A stretch of DNA of 64,000 nucleotides from Klebsiella quasivariicola (GCF_002269255.1 NZ_CP022823.1:3658001-3722000), one strand, 5' to 3'. Shown: positions 1-8,966, numbered from the stretch's first letter. Program-made: numbers and translations. Notes: generated by a model not told the origin, from the sequence alone.

Positions 1-1
1 C

Positions 2-397
2 GCCGCGCTGCTGCAGGGCGGCGCCCGGGTGCTGACCGACGGAACCGATCTGAAACAGACAGGATCGTTCTATCTCGCCTCCCGGCCCTACGCTGAACGT
101 AATGGCGCTTTTATTGAAGGCGTACTCGACACCTTTACCCAGGCCGATGCCCTGACCCATAGCCAGCGCGCGCAAAGCATTACGCTACTGGCGAAGACGA
201 TGGGCTTACCGGAGGCGGTGATCGCCAGCTATCTGGACCATCGTCCCCCCACCTCAGTGACCCCGGTGAGCGCCGAAACCGCTGCTCGCCAGCAGCAGAC
301 GGCTGACCTGTTCTATGAGAACAAGCTGGTGCCTAAAAAAGTTGATATCCGGGCCCGTATCTGGCAGCCCGCCGCCGCACAAGGAGCGAAATCATGA
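2..397 (+). CDS. ssuA: Aliphatic sulfonate-binding protein SsuA, 3' part only
   Basis: This is the C-terminal 131 residues of the periplasmic substrate-binding protein of the alkanesulfonate ABC importer; the gene begins before the window. The frame is open from base 2 and reads A-A-L-L-Q-G-G-A-R-V-L-T-D, so the internal ATG at 29 is probably not the start. The tail (Y-E-N-K-L-V-P-K-K-V-D-I then R-I-W-Q-P) resembles the end of SsuA proteins. The stop overlaps the ssuD start by four bases (ATGA), which indicates translational coupling in an ssuADCB operon. The signal peptide and most of the binding lobes are outside the window. Confidence 0.9.
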   Translation, partial: AALLQGGARVLTDGTDLKQTGSFYLASRPYAERNGAFIEGVLDTFTQADALTHSQRAQSITLLAKTMGLPEAVIASYLDHRPPTSVTPVSAETAARQQQTADLFYENKLVPKKVDIRARIWQPAAAQGAKS

Positions 398-1539
398 GTC
401 TGAATATGTTCTGGTTTTTACCGACCCATGGTGATGGTCGTTATCTGGGCACTGAAGAGGGTGCCCGTCCGGTCGATTACGGCTATCTGCAGCAAATCGC
501 CCAGACGGCGGATCGACTGGGCTTCACCGGCGTGCTGATCCCGACCGGACGCTCTTGTGAAGATGCCTGGCTGGTTGCGGCCTCGATGATCCCGGTGACG
601 CAGCGGCTGAAATTTCTTGTCGCCCTCAGGCCTAGCGTGGTGTCGCCGACGGTAGCCGCCCGCCAGGCGGCGACCCTGGACCGACTGTCGAACGGCCGGG
701 CGCTGTTCAATCTGGTGACCGGTAGCGATCCGGCCGAACTGGCCGGCGACGGTGTCTTCCTCGACCACACCGAGCGCTATGAGGCCTCGGCTGAATTTAC
801 CCACATCTGGCGCAAGCTGATGGAAGGGGAAACCGTCACCTATAACGGCAAGCACCAGCGCGTTCGCGATGCAAAGCTGCTGTTTCCGCCGCTCCAGCAG
901 CCGCGTCCACCGCTCTATTTTGGCGGATCGTCTGAGGTGGCGCAGGATCTGGCCGCTGAGCAGGTCGATCTCTATCTCACCTGGGGTGAACCGCCGGCTC
1001 AGGTAGCAGAGAAAATCGCTCAGGTGCGGGAGAAAGCCGCCCGCCACGGTCGCCAGGTGCGTTTTGGCATCCGTCTGCACGTGATCGTGCGGGAGACCAA
1101 CGAGGAAGCCTGGCAGGCAGCAGATAGCCTGATTTCTCACCTTGACGATGAGACGATCGCCCGCGCGCAGGCCGCCTTCGCCAGAACCGACTCCGTTGGT
1201 CAGCAGCGAATGGCGGCCCTGCATAACGGGCGACGCGACAAACTTGAAATCAGCCCCAACCTGTGGGCTGGCGTCGGTTTAGCGCGCGGCGGCGCCGGCA
1301 CCGCGCTGGTGGGCGATGCCGCCACCGTTGCCGAACGGATCAATGAATACGCCGCGCTGGGTATCGATAGCTTTATCTTCTCCGGCTATCCGCATCTGGA
1401 AGAGGCGTATCGGGTCGGCGAGCTGCTGTTCCCCCTGCTCGACGTCGCCGTGCCGTCGATCCCGCAGCCGCAAAACCTGCGCCTGCAGGGAGAAGCCGTT
1501 GCCAATGAGTTTATCCCGCGTAAAGTGGCGCAAAGCTGA
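394..1539 (+). CDS. ssuD: FMNH2-dependent alkanesulfonate monooxygenase SsuD
   Basis: SsuD is a cytoplasmic flavin-dependent monooxygenase that cleaves alkanesulfonates to aldehyde and sulfite, letting the cell use them as sulfur source. The protein has 381 residues, the usual length, and begins M-S-L-N-M-F-W-F-L-P-T-H-G-D-G as in the family. The bacterial luciferase-like TIM-barrel fold covers nearly the whole chain, with N-L-V-T-G-S-D-P near residue 107 and F-G-G-S-S near 176. Its start overlaps the ssuA stop and its stop lies 10 bases before the ssuC ATG. The FMN reductase SsuE that supplies FMNH2 is not in the window. Confidence 0.96.
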   Translation: MSLNMFWFLPTHGDGRYLGTEEGARPVDYGYLQQIAQTADRLGFTGVLIPTGRSCEDAWLVAASMIPVTQRLKFLVALRPSVVSPTVAARQAATLDRLSNGRALFNLVTGSDPAELAGDGVFLDHTERYEASAEFTHIWRKLMEGETVTYNGKHQRVRDAKLLFPPLQQPRPPLYFGGSSEVAQDLAAEQVDLYLTWGEPPAQVAEKIAQVREKAARHGRQVRFGIRLHVIVRETNEEAWQAADSLISHLDDETIARAQAAFARTDSVGQQRMAALHNGRRDKLEISPNLWAGVGLARGGAGTALVGDAATVAERINEYAALGIDSFIFSGYPHLEEAYRVGELLFPLLDVAVPSIPQPQNLRLQGEAVANEFIPRKVAQS

Positions 1540-1549
1540 GGAGGACCTG

Positions 1550-2341
1550 ATGGCAAAATCGACTCATCCCCTGTTGTTACGTCTCGCCCCCTGGCTGCTT
1601 CCGGTAGGGACGGTCGTTGTCTGGCAGCTGGCGTCGTCCGTCGGCTGGCTGTCGACGCGGGTGCTGCCCTCGCCGGAGGGGGTATTGAAAGCGTTCTGGA
1701 CGCTCTCGGCCAGCGGTGAGCTGTGGCAGCATCTGGCCATCAGTTCGTGGCGGGCGCTGGTCGGCTTCGCCATCGGCGGCTCCATCGGGCTGGTGCTCGG
1801 CCTGATCAGCGGCCTGTCACGCTGGGGCGAGCGCCTGCTGGACACCTCGATCCAGATGCTGCGCAATGTGCCGCATCTGGCGCTGATCCCACTGGTGATT
1901 TTGTGGTTCGGCATCGACGAGACTGCCAAGATCTTCCTTGTGTCGCTGGGTACCCTGTTCCCGATCTATATCAACACCTGGCACGGGATCCGCAATATTG
2001 ACCGTGGGCTGGTGGAGATGGCGCGCAGCTATGGCTTATCCGGCTTCGCCCTGTTCCGTCACGTGATATTACCCGGCGCCCTGCCCTCGATTATGGTCGG
2101 CGTACGTTTCGCTCTTGGCCTGATGTGGCTGACACTTATTGTCGCCGAAACCATCTCGGCGAATGCCGGCATCGGTTATCTGGCGATGAACGCGCGTGAA
2201 TTTCTGCAAACCGATGTGGTGGTGGTAGCCATCATTCTTTACGCCATCCTTGGCAAACTGGCTGACGTCAGCGCCCAGTTGCTGGAACGGCTCTGGCTAC
2301 GCTGGAACCCGGCGTATCATCTTCAGGAGGCTAACGCATGA
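1550..2341 (+). CDS. ssuC: Alkanesulfonate ABC transporter permease SsuC
   Basis: SsuC is the inner-membrane channel subunit of the sulfonate importer. I chose the ATG at 1550, giving 263 residues as in E. coli, because an AGGAGG ribosome site at about 1538-1543 lies just upstream. A longer open frame from 1316 runs inside ssuD and is not needed. The sequence shows several hydrophobic helices and a binding-protein-dependent transport permease motif near residues 160-180 (E-M-A-R-S-Y-G-L-S-G then L-P-G-A-L-P). The stop overlaps the ssuB start by four bases. Confidence 0.95.
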   Translation: MAKSTHPLLLRLAPWLLPVGTVVVWQLASSVGWLSTRVLPSPEGVLKAFWTLSASGELWQHLAISSWRALVGFAIGGSIGLVLGLISGLSRWGERLLDTSIQMLRNVPHLALIPLVILWFGIDETAKIFLVSLGTLFPIYINTWHGIRNIDRGLVEMARSYGLSGFALFRHVILPGALPSIMVGVRFALGLMWLTLIVAETISANAGIGYLAMNAREFLQTDVVVVAIILYAILGKLADVSAQLLERLWLRWNPAYHLQEANA

Positions 2342-3111
2342 ATACTGCCCGTCTGAACCCTGGCATTCCCCTGCTGCTGAACGGGGTGACTAAACGCTAT
2401 GGCGACAACACCATTCTTAACGAGCTGGATCTGCATATTCCCAGCGGCCAGTTTGTGGCGGTGGTGGGCCGCAGCGGCGGCGGCAAAAGTACCCTGCTGC
2501 GCCTGCTGGCGGGCCTGGAAAAACCGAACGCCGGCGAGCTGCTGGCGGGCGTGACGCCGCTGGCGGCGATCCAGGACGACACCCGAATGATGTTTCAGGA
2601 TGCGCGCCTGCTGCCGTGGAAAACGGTGATTGATAACGTCGGGCTGGGGTTAAAAGGCGCCTGGCGCGATGCCGCCCTACAGGCGTTGGCCAGCGTTGGA
2701 CTGGAGAACCGCGCGCAGGAGTGGCCAGCGGCGCTGTCGGGCGGGCAAAAGCAGCGCGTTGCGCTGGCTCGCGCCCTGAGCCATCGCCCGCGCCTGCTGC
2801 TGCTGGACGAGCCGCTGGGGGCGCTGGATGCCCTCACCCGCCTGGAGATGCAGGAGCTGATCGTCTCCCTGTGGCAGGAGCATGGCTTTACGGTCCTGCT
2901 GGTGACGCACGACGTCAGCGAAGCCGTGGCGATGGCCGACCGGGTGCTGTTAATTGAAGAGAAGAAGATCGGGCTCGATTTAAGCGTGGATATCCCACGA
3001 CCGCGACGCACCGGTTCGGCGAAGCTGGCCGAACTGGAGGCAGAAGTGCTGGATCGGGTGATGAAACGCGGCAAGAGCGAAAGCGCGCCGCGTTTATTTA
3101 GTCATGGCTAA
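2338..3111 (+). CDS. ssuB: Alkanesulfonate ABC transporter ATPase SsuB
   Basis: SsuB is the cytoplasmic ATP-hydrolysing subunit that drives SsuC-mediated uptake of SsuA-delivered sulfonates. The 257-residue protein has Walker A GRSGGGKST near residue 42, a Q-loop region ending in M-M-F-Q-D-A, the signature LSGGQKQR near 137, Walker B LLLLDEP near 158 and a switch histidine in LLVTHD near 190. It is the last gene of the ssu operon. It overlaps ssuC by ATGA and is followed by palindromic sequence and the convergent pepN gene. Confidence 0.96.
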   Translation: MNTARLNPGIPLLLNGVTKRYGDNTILNELDLHIPSGQFVAVVGRSGGGKSTLLRLLAGLEKPNAGELLAGVTPLAAIQDDTRMMFQDARLLPWKTVIDNVGLGLKGAWRDAALQALASVGLENRAQEWPAALSGGQKQRVALARALSHRPRLLLLDEPLGALDALTRLEMQELIVSLWQEHGFTVLLVTHDVSEAVAMADRVLLIEEKKIGLDLSVDIPRPRRTGSAKLAELEAEVLDRVMKRGKSESAPRLFSHG

Positions 3112-3118
3112 CTAACGT

Positions 3119-3200
3119 CCCCGGCCCACGCTTCGCTCGGCCGGGCTACCAAATCGCACAGCGCTGTAGCCCCGGTAAGCGAGAGCGCAACCGGGGATTT
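3119..3200. repeat. Two GC-rich palindromes between convergent ssuB and pepN
   Basis: Two stem-loops lie between the converging genes. The first pairs CCCGGCC (3120-3126) with GGCCGGG (3139-3145). The second pairs CCCCGGT (3170-3176) with ACCGGGG (3190-3196) and is followed by ATTTT. They resemble enterobacterial intergenic palindromic (REP-like) units and may terminate transcription from one or both sides. Whether copies exist elsewhere cannot be seen here. Confidence 0.55.
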
Positions 3201-3208
3201 TGCGGCCG

Positions 3209-5824
3209 TTACGCCAGCGCCTTACTGATTTTCTCGAACAGATCGCCGGAGAGATTCTCCAGCCCCTTCAGCTGCTCCAGCGCGGCGCGCATCAGCGCCT
3301 GCCGCTTCTCATCATAACGCTTCAGACGAATCAACGGCTCAATCAGTCGCGACGCCACCTGCGGGTTGCGCTGGTTCAGCTCGGTCAGCATCTCCACCAG
3401 GAACTGGTAGCCGCTGCCGTCTTCAGCATGGAACGCCGCCGGGTTGCTGCTGGCGAAAGCGCCAATTAACGAGCGCACGCGGTTCGGGTTGCTCATGCTG
3501 AATGAACGGTGTTTCAGCAGACCACGTACCGTTTCCACCACGTTGGCCGCCGGGCTGGTGGACTGCAGGATAAACCACTTATCCATCACCAGACCATCCT
3601 GATGCCATTTATCGTCATACTCCTGCATCAGCGCATCGCGGCTCGGCAGCTCGGCGGCAACCGCTGCCGACAGCGCAGCCAGCGCGTCGGTCATGTTATC
3701 CGCCTGGTGATACTGCGCCGCCACCAGCTTATCGCCCAGCGTCGGCTCCGCAAACGCCAGATAGCGCAGGCAGGTATTGCGCAGGGCGCGCTTACCGATA
3801 TCGGCGTGCTCCACCCGGTAGCTGTCGAGCTTATTGGCGTTATATACCGCGAGGAATTCGTCCGCCAGTTCGTTCGCCAGTGTGCGGGTGAGCGCTTCGC
3901 GCACGGTGGCTATAGCGATCGGATCGATAATCGCGAACATCTCGGCGATTTCGTTGGCCGACGGCAGGGTTAAGATCTCAGCGGCCAGCGCCGGGTCAAT
4001 TTTCTCATCCAGCAGGATGGCGCGGAAGGCATCGGCCACGTGTACCGGCAGTGACAGCGGCTGCCCCTGCTGATGACGGTTAACGTTCAGCTTGATATAG
4101 GTCGCCAGCAGGCTCTGCGCCGCATCCCAGCGCGAGAAATCATTCCGCGCGTGGCGCATCAGGAAGGTCAGCTGCTGATCGCTCCATTTATATTCCAGTT
4201 TCACCGGTGCTGAAAATTCGCACAGCAGCGCCGGCACCGGCTGGAAATAGACGTTATCGAAGACAAAGGTCTGCTCGGCCTGGGTCACATTAAGCACCGG
4301 GTGTACCGGGTGGCCACCTTTCTGCAGGGGGATCACCTTGCCCTCGTTATCGTACAGCTCAATGGCAAACGGGATATGCAGCGGCTTCTTTTCGGCCTGC
4401 TCGGCGGTCGGCGGCGTACGCTGGCTGATGGTCAGCGTATACTGTTCGGTTTCCGGATTATAGTCATCATGCACGGTGACGATCGGCGTCCCGGACTGGC
4501 TGTACCAGAGGCGGAAGTGCGACAGGTCGACGTTAGAGGCATCCTCCATCGCCTGCACGAAATCGTCGCAGGTGGCGGCGCTGCCGTCATGGCGTTCAAA
4601 ATATAGCTGCATCCCTTTCTGGAAGTTTTCTTCACCCAGCAGGGTGTGCAGCATGCGGATCACTTCAGCACCCTTTTCATAAACCGTCAGGGTGTAGAAG
4701 TTGTTCATCTCGATAACCATATCCGGGCGGATCGGGTGCGCCATCGGGCTAGCGTCTTCGGCAAACTGCAACCCGCGCATAGTGCGCACGTTGTTGATGC
4801 GGTTTACCGCCCGTGAGCCGAGGTCCGAGCTGAACTCCTGATCGCGGAATACGGTCAGCCCCTCTTTCAGGCTGAGCTGGAACCAGTCGCGGCAGGTGAC
4901 ACGGTTGCCGGTCCAGTTATGGAAATACTCATGACCGATCACGCGTTCAATATCGAGGTAGTCTTTATCGGTGGCGGTATCGGTGCGTGCCAGGACATAT
5001 TTGGAGTTAAAGACGTTGAGTCCTTTGTTCTCCATCGCGCCCATATTAAAGAAGTCGACGGCGACAATCATATAGATGTCGAGGTCATACTCAAGACCAA
5101 AGCGCTCCTCATCCCACTTCATGGAGTTTTTCAGCGAGGTCATCGCCCACGGCGCGCGGTCGAGGTTGCCGCGATCGACATACAGCTCCAGCGCCACTTC
5201 GCGGCCAGAGCGGGTGCGGAATGAATCGCGCAGGACGTCAAAATCACCGGCCACCAGCGCAAACAGGTAGCACGGCTTCGGGAACGGATCCTGCCACTGT
5301 ACCCAGTGACGACCGTTCTCCAGCTCTCCTTCCGCCATGCGGTTGCCGTTGGAGAGCAGGAACGGGTATTTCGCTTTGTCGGCGATGATTTTGGTGGTAA
5401 ACCGCGCCAGCACGTCCGGGCGGTCCAGATACCAGGTAATATGGCGGAAACCTTCCGCTTCGCACTGGGTGCACAGCGCTTCGCCTGACTGATACAGGCC
5501 TTCCAGCGCAGTGTTCGCCGCCGGGCTGATCTCATTGACGATAGTCAGGGTGAAATGTTCCGGCAGGCCGCCGATCACCAGCTGATTGTTTTCTTCTTTA
5601 TAGTCACTCCACGGCTGGCCATTCACCTGCAGAGCGATCAGGGTGAGATCTTCGCCGTCCAGGCGCAATGGCACATCAGACGTAGCCGCATGGCGGGAGA
5701 CCTTGCTCTCGGCCGTAACAACGGTTTTTGCGGCATCCAGGTCAAAGGTCAAATCGATATCGCTAATCAGATACTCCGGCGCACGATAGTCGTGGCGGTA
5801 TTTGGCTTGGGGCTGTTGTGTCAT
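3209..5824 (-). CDS. pepN: Aminopeptidase N
   Basis: PepN is a broad-specificity cytosolic zinc aminopeptidase of family M1 that removes N-terminal residues during late steps of protein turnover. At 871 residues it is one longer than the E. coli enzyme. The substrate-binding motif GAMEN lies at residues 262-266 and the zinc site HEYFH at 298-302. The third ligand glutamate is expected 18-19 residues further on, in the segment after W-F-Q-L-S-L-K-E-G. The long C-terminal part is the helical domain of the family. It converges on ssuB and is divergent from pncB. Confidence 0.97.
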   Translation of the reverse strand: MTQQPQAKYRHDYRAPEYLISDIDLTFDLDAAKTVVTAESKVSRHAATSDVPLRLDGEDLTLIALQVNGQPWSDYKEENNQLVIGGLPEHFTLTIVNEISPAANTALEGLYQSGEALCTQCEAEGFRHITWYLDRPDVLARFTTKIIADKAKYPFLLSNGNRMAEGELENGRHWVQWQDPFPKPCYLFALVAGDFDVLRDSFRTRSGREVALELYVDRGNLDRAPWAMTSLKNSMKWDEERFGLEYDLDIYMIVAVDFFNMGAMENKGLNVFNSKYVLARTDTATDKDYLDIERVIGHEYFHNWTGNRVTCRDWFQLSLKEGLTVFRDQEFSSDLGSRAVNRINNVRTMRGLQFAEDASPMAHPIRPDMVIEMNNFYTLTVYEKGAEVIRMLHTLLGEENFQKGMQLYFERHDGSAATCDDFVQAMEDASNVDLSHFRLWYSQSGTPIVTVHDDYNPETEQYTLTISQRTPPTAEQAEKKPLHIPFAIELYDNEGKVIPLQKGGHPVHPVLNVTQAEQTFVFDNVYFQPVPALLCEFSAPVKLEYKWSDQQLTFLMRHARNDFSRWDAAQSLLATYIKLNVNRHQQGQPLSLPVHVADAFRAILLDEKIDPALAAEILTLPSANEIAEMFAIIDPIAIATVREALTRTLANELADEFLAVYNANKLDSYRVEHADIGKRALRNTCLRYLAFAEPTLGDKLVAAQYHQADNMTDALAALSAAVAAELPSRDALMQEYDDKWHQDGLVMDKWFILQSTSPAANVVETVRGLLKHRSFSMSNPNRVRSLIGAFASSNPAAFHAEDGSGYQFLVEMLTELNQRNPQVASRLIEPLIRLKRYDEKRQALMRAALEQLKGLENLSGDLFEKISKALA

Positions 5825-6150
5825 AAAAAACCTTTAGCATCGTCGGTAAAGTGTCGTCCCAGTCTATTCCTGTTGTGTCAAACGCGCTATGCAGAATCTT
5901 CATCTTTTCAACGTGAAACACGGTAATCGCTACATTTTTTTAACACTCGCGGCACGAAATGCCCTCGACCCGACGCAAAGCTTGTGGTGTGATCCATGTT
6001 CAATATATTAAACTAGGCCTCGCAAATGACCGTCAGCGTCGCCGTCGCTCGCCATCGCGGGACAGAGTCGGGTAATAAAGGTATACTCCGGCTCCTTTTT
6101 CCGCGTTGGTTTGGATGGAACGCTCCAGTGAGAGGATGCTACTGCGCACC
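5825..6150. promoter_or_regulatory. Divergent pepN/pncB control region
   Basis: This 326-base gap separates the two divergent starts. It holds a NadR-like operator at 5997-6014 and a -10-like TATACT at 6082-6087 that could serve pncB. I could not assign a convincing -35 box to it. No open frame with family resemblance was found; an in-frame upstream ATG at 6106 is discussed under pncB. Confidence 0.6.
5997..6014. promoter_or_regulatory. Putative NadR operator upstream of pncB
   Basis: The sequence TGTTCA-ATATAT-TAAACT matches the known NadR box TGTTTA-N6-TAAACA at 10 of 12 defined positions with the correct six-base spacer. NadR represses NAD synthesis and salvage genes, including pncB, in enterics. 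It lies about 140 bases before the pncB start. The match is seen; the function is inferred. Confidence 0.6.
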
Positions 6151-7353
6151 ATGACACAATTCACTTCTCCTGTACTGCACTCGCTGCTTGATACGGATGC
6201 CTACAAGCTGCACATGCAGCAGGCTGTCTTCCACCACTACGGTGATGTACATGTGGCGGCGGAGTTTCGTTGCCGTGGAGACGACCTGCTCGGCATCTAT
6301 GCCGACGCGATCCGCGAGCAGGTGGAGTCCATGCGCGACCTGAGGCTGCGGGATGATGAATATCACTGGCTGTCCACCCTTCCCTTTTTCCGCCAGGATT
6401 ATCTCGACTGGCTGCGCGATTTTCGCTATGACCCGCGCCAGGTCTCGGTCAGCAACGACAACGGTAAGCTGAACATTCGCCTTACCGGCCCGTGGCGGGA
6501 AGCCATTATGTGGGAAGTCCCACTGCTGGCGGTAATAAGCGAGCTGGTCCATCGCTATCGTTCACCGGAGATGGGCGTTGAACAGGCGCTAAACACGCTG
6601 GAACATAAGCTAGGCGACTTCGCCAGCATGACGGCGGACCTCGACATGAGCGCCTTCCGTCTGATGGACTTCGGCACCCGCCGTCGCTTTTCACGCGAGG
6701 TGCAGGAAGGTATTGTGCAACGTCTGCAGCAGGAGCCGTGGTTTGTCGGCACCAGCAATTACGATCTGGCGCGTCGTCTGAATTTAACCCCGATGGGCAC
6801 CCAGGCCCATGAGTGGTTCCAGGCCCACCAGCAGATCAGCCCAAACCTTGCCAGCAGCCAGCGGGCGGCCCTTGCCGCCTGGCTGGAAGAGTATCCCGAC
6901 CAGTTGGGCATCGCGCTGACCGACTGCATCACTATGGATGCGTTCCTGCGCGATTTCGGCCCCGAATTCGCCACCCGCTATCAGGGATTGCGCCATGATT
7001 CTGGCGACCCGGTGGAATGGGGCGAAAAAGCGATTGCCCATTACCAGAAGCTGGGCATCGATCCGCTGAGCAAAGTGCTGGTCTTCTCCGATAATCTCGA
7101 CCTGGCGAAAGCCGTCGACCTGTATCGCCACTTCGCCTCGCGGGTGAAGTTGAGCTTTGGTATCGGCACCCGCTTAACCTGCGATCTGCCGCAGGTTAAA
7201 CCGCTCAATATCGTGATTAAGCTGGTGGAATGTAACGGCAAGCCGGTGGCGAAACTCTCCGACAGCCCGGGGAAAACCATCTGCCACGATAAGGCCTTCG
7301 TCCGCGCCCTGCGCGAAGCGTTCGACCTGCCGCCGATTAAAAAGGCGAGTTAA
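6151..7353 (+). CDS. pncB: Nicotinate phosphoribosyltransferase
   Basis: PncB makes nicotinate mononucleotide from nicotinate and PRPP with ATP hydrolysis, the first step of the Preiss-Handler NAD salvage route. I chose the ATG at 6151 (M-T-Q-F-T-S-P-V-L-H), which gives 400 residues as in E. coli; an in-frame ATG at 6106 would add 15 residues of unlikely sequence. Conserved features include L-D-T-D-A-Y-K near residue 13, the G-T-Q-A-H-E segment that should carry the phosphorylated histidine, and F-G-I-G-T-R near residue 332. A strong terminator follows the stop, so the gene is probably monocistronic. Confidence 0.96.
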   Translation: MTQFTSPVLHSLLDTDAYKLHMQQAVFHHYGDVHVAAEFRCRGDDLLGIYADAIREQVESMRDLRLRDDEYHWLSTLPFFRQDYLDWLRDFRYDPRQVSVSNDNGKLNIRLTGPWREAIMWEVPLLAVISELVHRYRSPEMGVEQALNTLEHKLGDFASMTADLDMSAFRLMDFGTRRRFSREVQEGIVQRLQQEPWFVGTSNYDLARRLNLTPMGTQAHEWFQAHQQISPNLASSQRAALAAWLEEYPDQLGIALTDCITMDAFLRDFGPEFATRYQGLRHDSGDPVEWGEKAIAHYQKLGIDPLSKVLVFSDNLDLAKAVDLYRHFASRVKLSFGIGTRLTCDLPQVKPLNIVIKLVECNGKPVAKLSDSPGKTICHDKAFVRALREAFDLPPIKKAS

Positions 7354-7360
7354 TTTCCCT

Positions 7361-7386
7361 AAGGAGCCTTTCAGGCTCCTTTTTCT
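7361..7386 (+). terminator. Terminator after pncB
   Basis: AAGGAGCC pairs with GGCTCCTT around a TTTCA loop and is followed by a run of T. It lies eight bases after the pncB stop. Confidence 0.85.
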
Positions 7387-7464
7387 TGATTATTTATTGC
7401 CGAATTATCCGCTTATGATGCGAAATCTACTTGTCTGATGGAAGATGACAGGTAACATAGATAT

Positions 7465-7494
7465 TCCCCCGCTGTTGGGGGAAGAGACTTTTTT
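7465..7494 (+). promoter_or_regulatory. Terminator-like hairpin in the asnS leader
   Basis: TCCCCC (7465-7470) pairs with GGGGGA (7477-7482) around GCTGTT. Six bases later comes a run of six T (7489-7494), 24 bases before the asnS ATG. It looks like an intrinsic terminator except for the AGAGAC spacer between stem and T-run. It may reduce or condition asnS expression. Confidence 0.45.
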
Positions 7495-7518
7495 ATTGGA
7501 CTACATAGAGAGATTATT

Positions 7519-8919
7519 ATGAGCGTTGTGCCTGTAGCCGACGTACTCCAGGGCCGCGTTGCCGTTGACAGCGAAGTCACGGTCCGCGGATGGGTGCGTA
7601 CCCGCCGAGATTCTAAAGCTGGCTTTTCATTCCTCGCCGTCTATGACGGTTCCTGCTTTGATCCTGTACAGGCCGTTATTAATAATTCTCTGCCCAATTA
7701 CAATCAGGAAGTGCTGCGTCTGACCACCGGTTGCTCGGTGATTGTCACCGGTAAAGTCGTGGCTTCCCAGGGTCAGGGTCAAAGCTTTGAGATCCAGGCG
7801 ACCAGCGTGGAAGTGACCGGCTGGGTGGAAGACCCGGACACCTACCCGATGGCGGCCAAGCGCCACAGCATCGAGTATCTGCGTGAAGTGGCGCACCTGC
7901 GTCCGCGCACCAACCTGATTGGCGCGGTAGCCCGCGTGCGTCACACCCTGGCGCAGGCGCTGCACCGCTTCTTCGACGAACAGGGCTTCTTCTGGGTTTC
8001 CACCCCGCTGATCACCGCCTCCGATACCGAAGGCGCCGGCGAAATGTTCCGCGTGTCGACGCTGGATCTGGAAAACCTGCCGCGTAACGATCAGGGCAAA
8101 GTCGATTTCGACAAAGACTTCTTCGGTAAAGAGTCGTTCCTGACCGTTTCCGGCCAGCTGAACGGCGAGACCTACGCCTGTGCGCTGTCGAAGATTTATA
8201 CCTTCGGCCCGACCTTCCGCGCGGAAAATTCCAACACCAGCCGCCACCTGGCGGAATTCTGGATGCTGGAGCCGGAAGTGGCTTTCGCTAACCTGAATGA
8301 CGTTGCCGGCCTGGCGGAAGCGATGCTTAAGTACGTCTTTAAAGCGGTACTGGAAGAGCGTGCGGACGACATGCAGTTCTTCGCTGAGCGCGTGGATAAA
8401 GACGCTATCGACCGTCTGCAGCGCTTTATCACCGCTGATTTTGCCCAAGTGGATTATACCGACGCCGTCACAATTCTGGAAAACTGCGGCAAGCAGTTCG
8501 AGAACCCGGTGTACTGGGGTGTGGATCTCTCCTCCGAGCACGAACGTTACCTGGCAGAAGAGCACTTCAAAGCGCCGGTGGTGGTGAAAAACTATCCGAA
8601 AGACATTAAGGCGTTCTATATGCGCCTTAACGAAGACGGTAAAACCGTCGCGGCAATGGACGTCCTGGCGCCGGGCATCGGCGAGATCATCGGTGGTTCC
8701 CAGCGTGAAGAGCGTCTCGACGTGCTGGACGCGCGTATGGCAGAGATGGGGCTTAACAAAGAAGACTACTGGTGGTATCGCGATCTGCGTCGCTACGGCA
8801 CCGTGCCGCATTCCGGCTTTGGTCTGGGCTTCGAACGCCTTATCGCCTACGTGACCGGTGTGCAGAACGTCCGCGATGTCATTCCGTTCCCACGGACTCC
8901 ACGCAACGCGACGTTCTAA
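7519..8919 (+). CDS. asnS: Asparaginyl-tRNA synthetase
   Basis: AsnS charges tRNA-Asn with asparagine. The 466-residue chain matches the enterobacterial length. The N-terminal anticodon-binding OB fold occupies about residues 1-110 (V-T-V-R-G-W-V-R-T-R-R-D near 21). The class II catalytic domain follows, with motif 2 F-R-A-E-N-S-N-T-S-R-H near 234 and motif 3 G-F-G-L-G-F-E-R-L near 432. The leader carries a terminator-like hairpin, and an intrinsic terminator follows the stop. Confidence 0.97.
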   Translation: MSVVPVADVLQGRVAVDSEVTVRGWVRTRRDSKAGFSFLAVYDGSCFDPVQAVINNSLPNYNQEVLRLTTGCSVIVTGKVVASQGQGQSFEIQATSVEVTGWVEDPDTYPMAAKRHSIEYLREVAHLRPRTNLIGAVARVRHTLAQALHRFFDEQGFFWVSTPLITASDTEGAGEMFRVSTLDLENLPRNDQGKVDFDKDFFGKESFLTVSGQLNGETYACALSKIYTFGPTFRAENSNTSRHLAEFWMLEPEVAFANLNDVAGLAEAMLKYVFKAVLEERADDMQFFAERVDKDAIDRLQRFITADFAQVDYTDAVTILENCGKQFENPVYWGVDLSSEHERYLAEEHFKAPVVVKNYPKDIKAFYMRLNEDGKTVAAMDVLAPGIGEIIGGSQREERLDVLDARMAEMGLNKEDYWWYRDLRRYGTVPHSGFGLGFERLIAYVTGVQNVRDVIPFPRTPRNATF

Positions 8920-8940
8920 ATTTTTCGTTGAAAAGGTTAA

Positions 8941-8966
8941 AGGCCAGCGCAAGCTGGCCTTTTTTT
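8941..8966 (+). terminator. Terminator after asnS
   Basis: AGGCCAGC pairs with GCTGGCCT around GCAA, followed by seven T. Confidence 0.9.

Noticed and set aside
1316..1549. An N-terminal extension of SsuC inside ssuD
   Set aside because: The ATG at 1550 has an ideal ribosome site and gives the family length; the extension is out-of-frame ssuD sequence.
7415..7438. A seven-codon frame (M-M-R-N-L-L-V) in the asnS leader as an attenuation leader peptide
   Set aside because: It has only one asparagine codon, no clear ribosome site, and does not overlap an alternative pairing partner for the hairpin.
7627..8952. A 441-codon open frame antisense to asnS, and a similar 379-codon frame antisense to rpsA (35603-36742)
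   Set aside because: Shadows of strongly biased genes; no supporting start signals or similarity.
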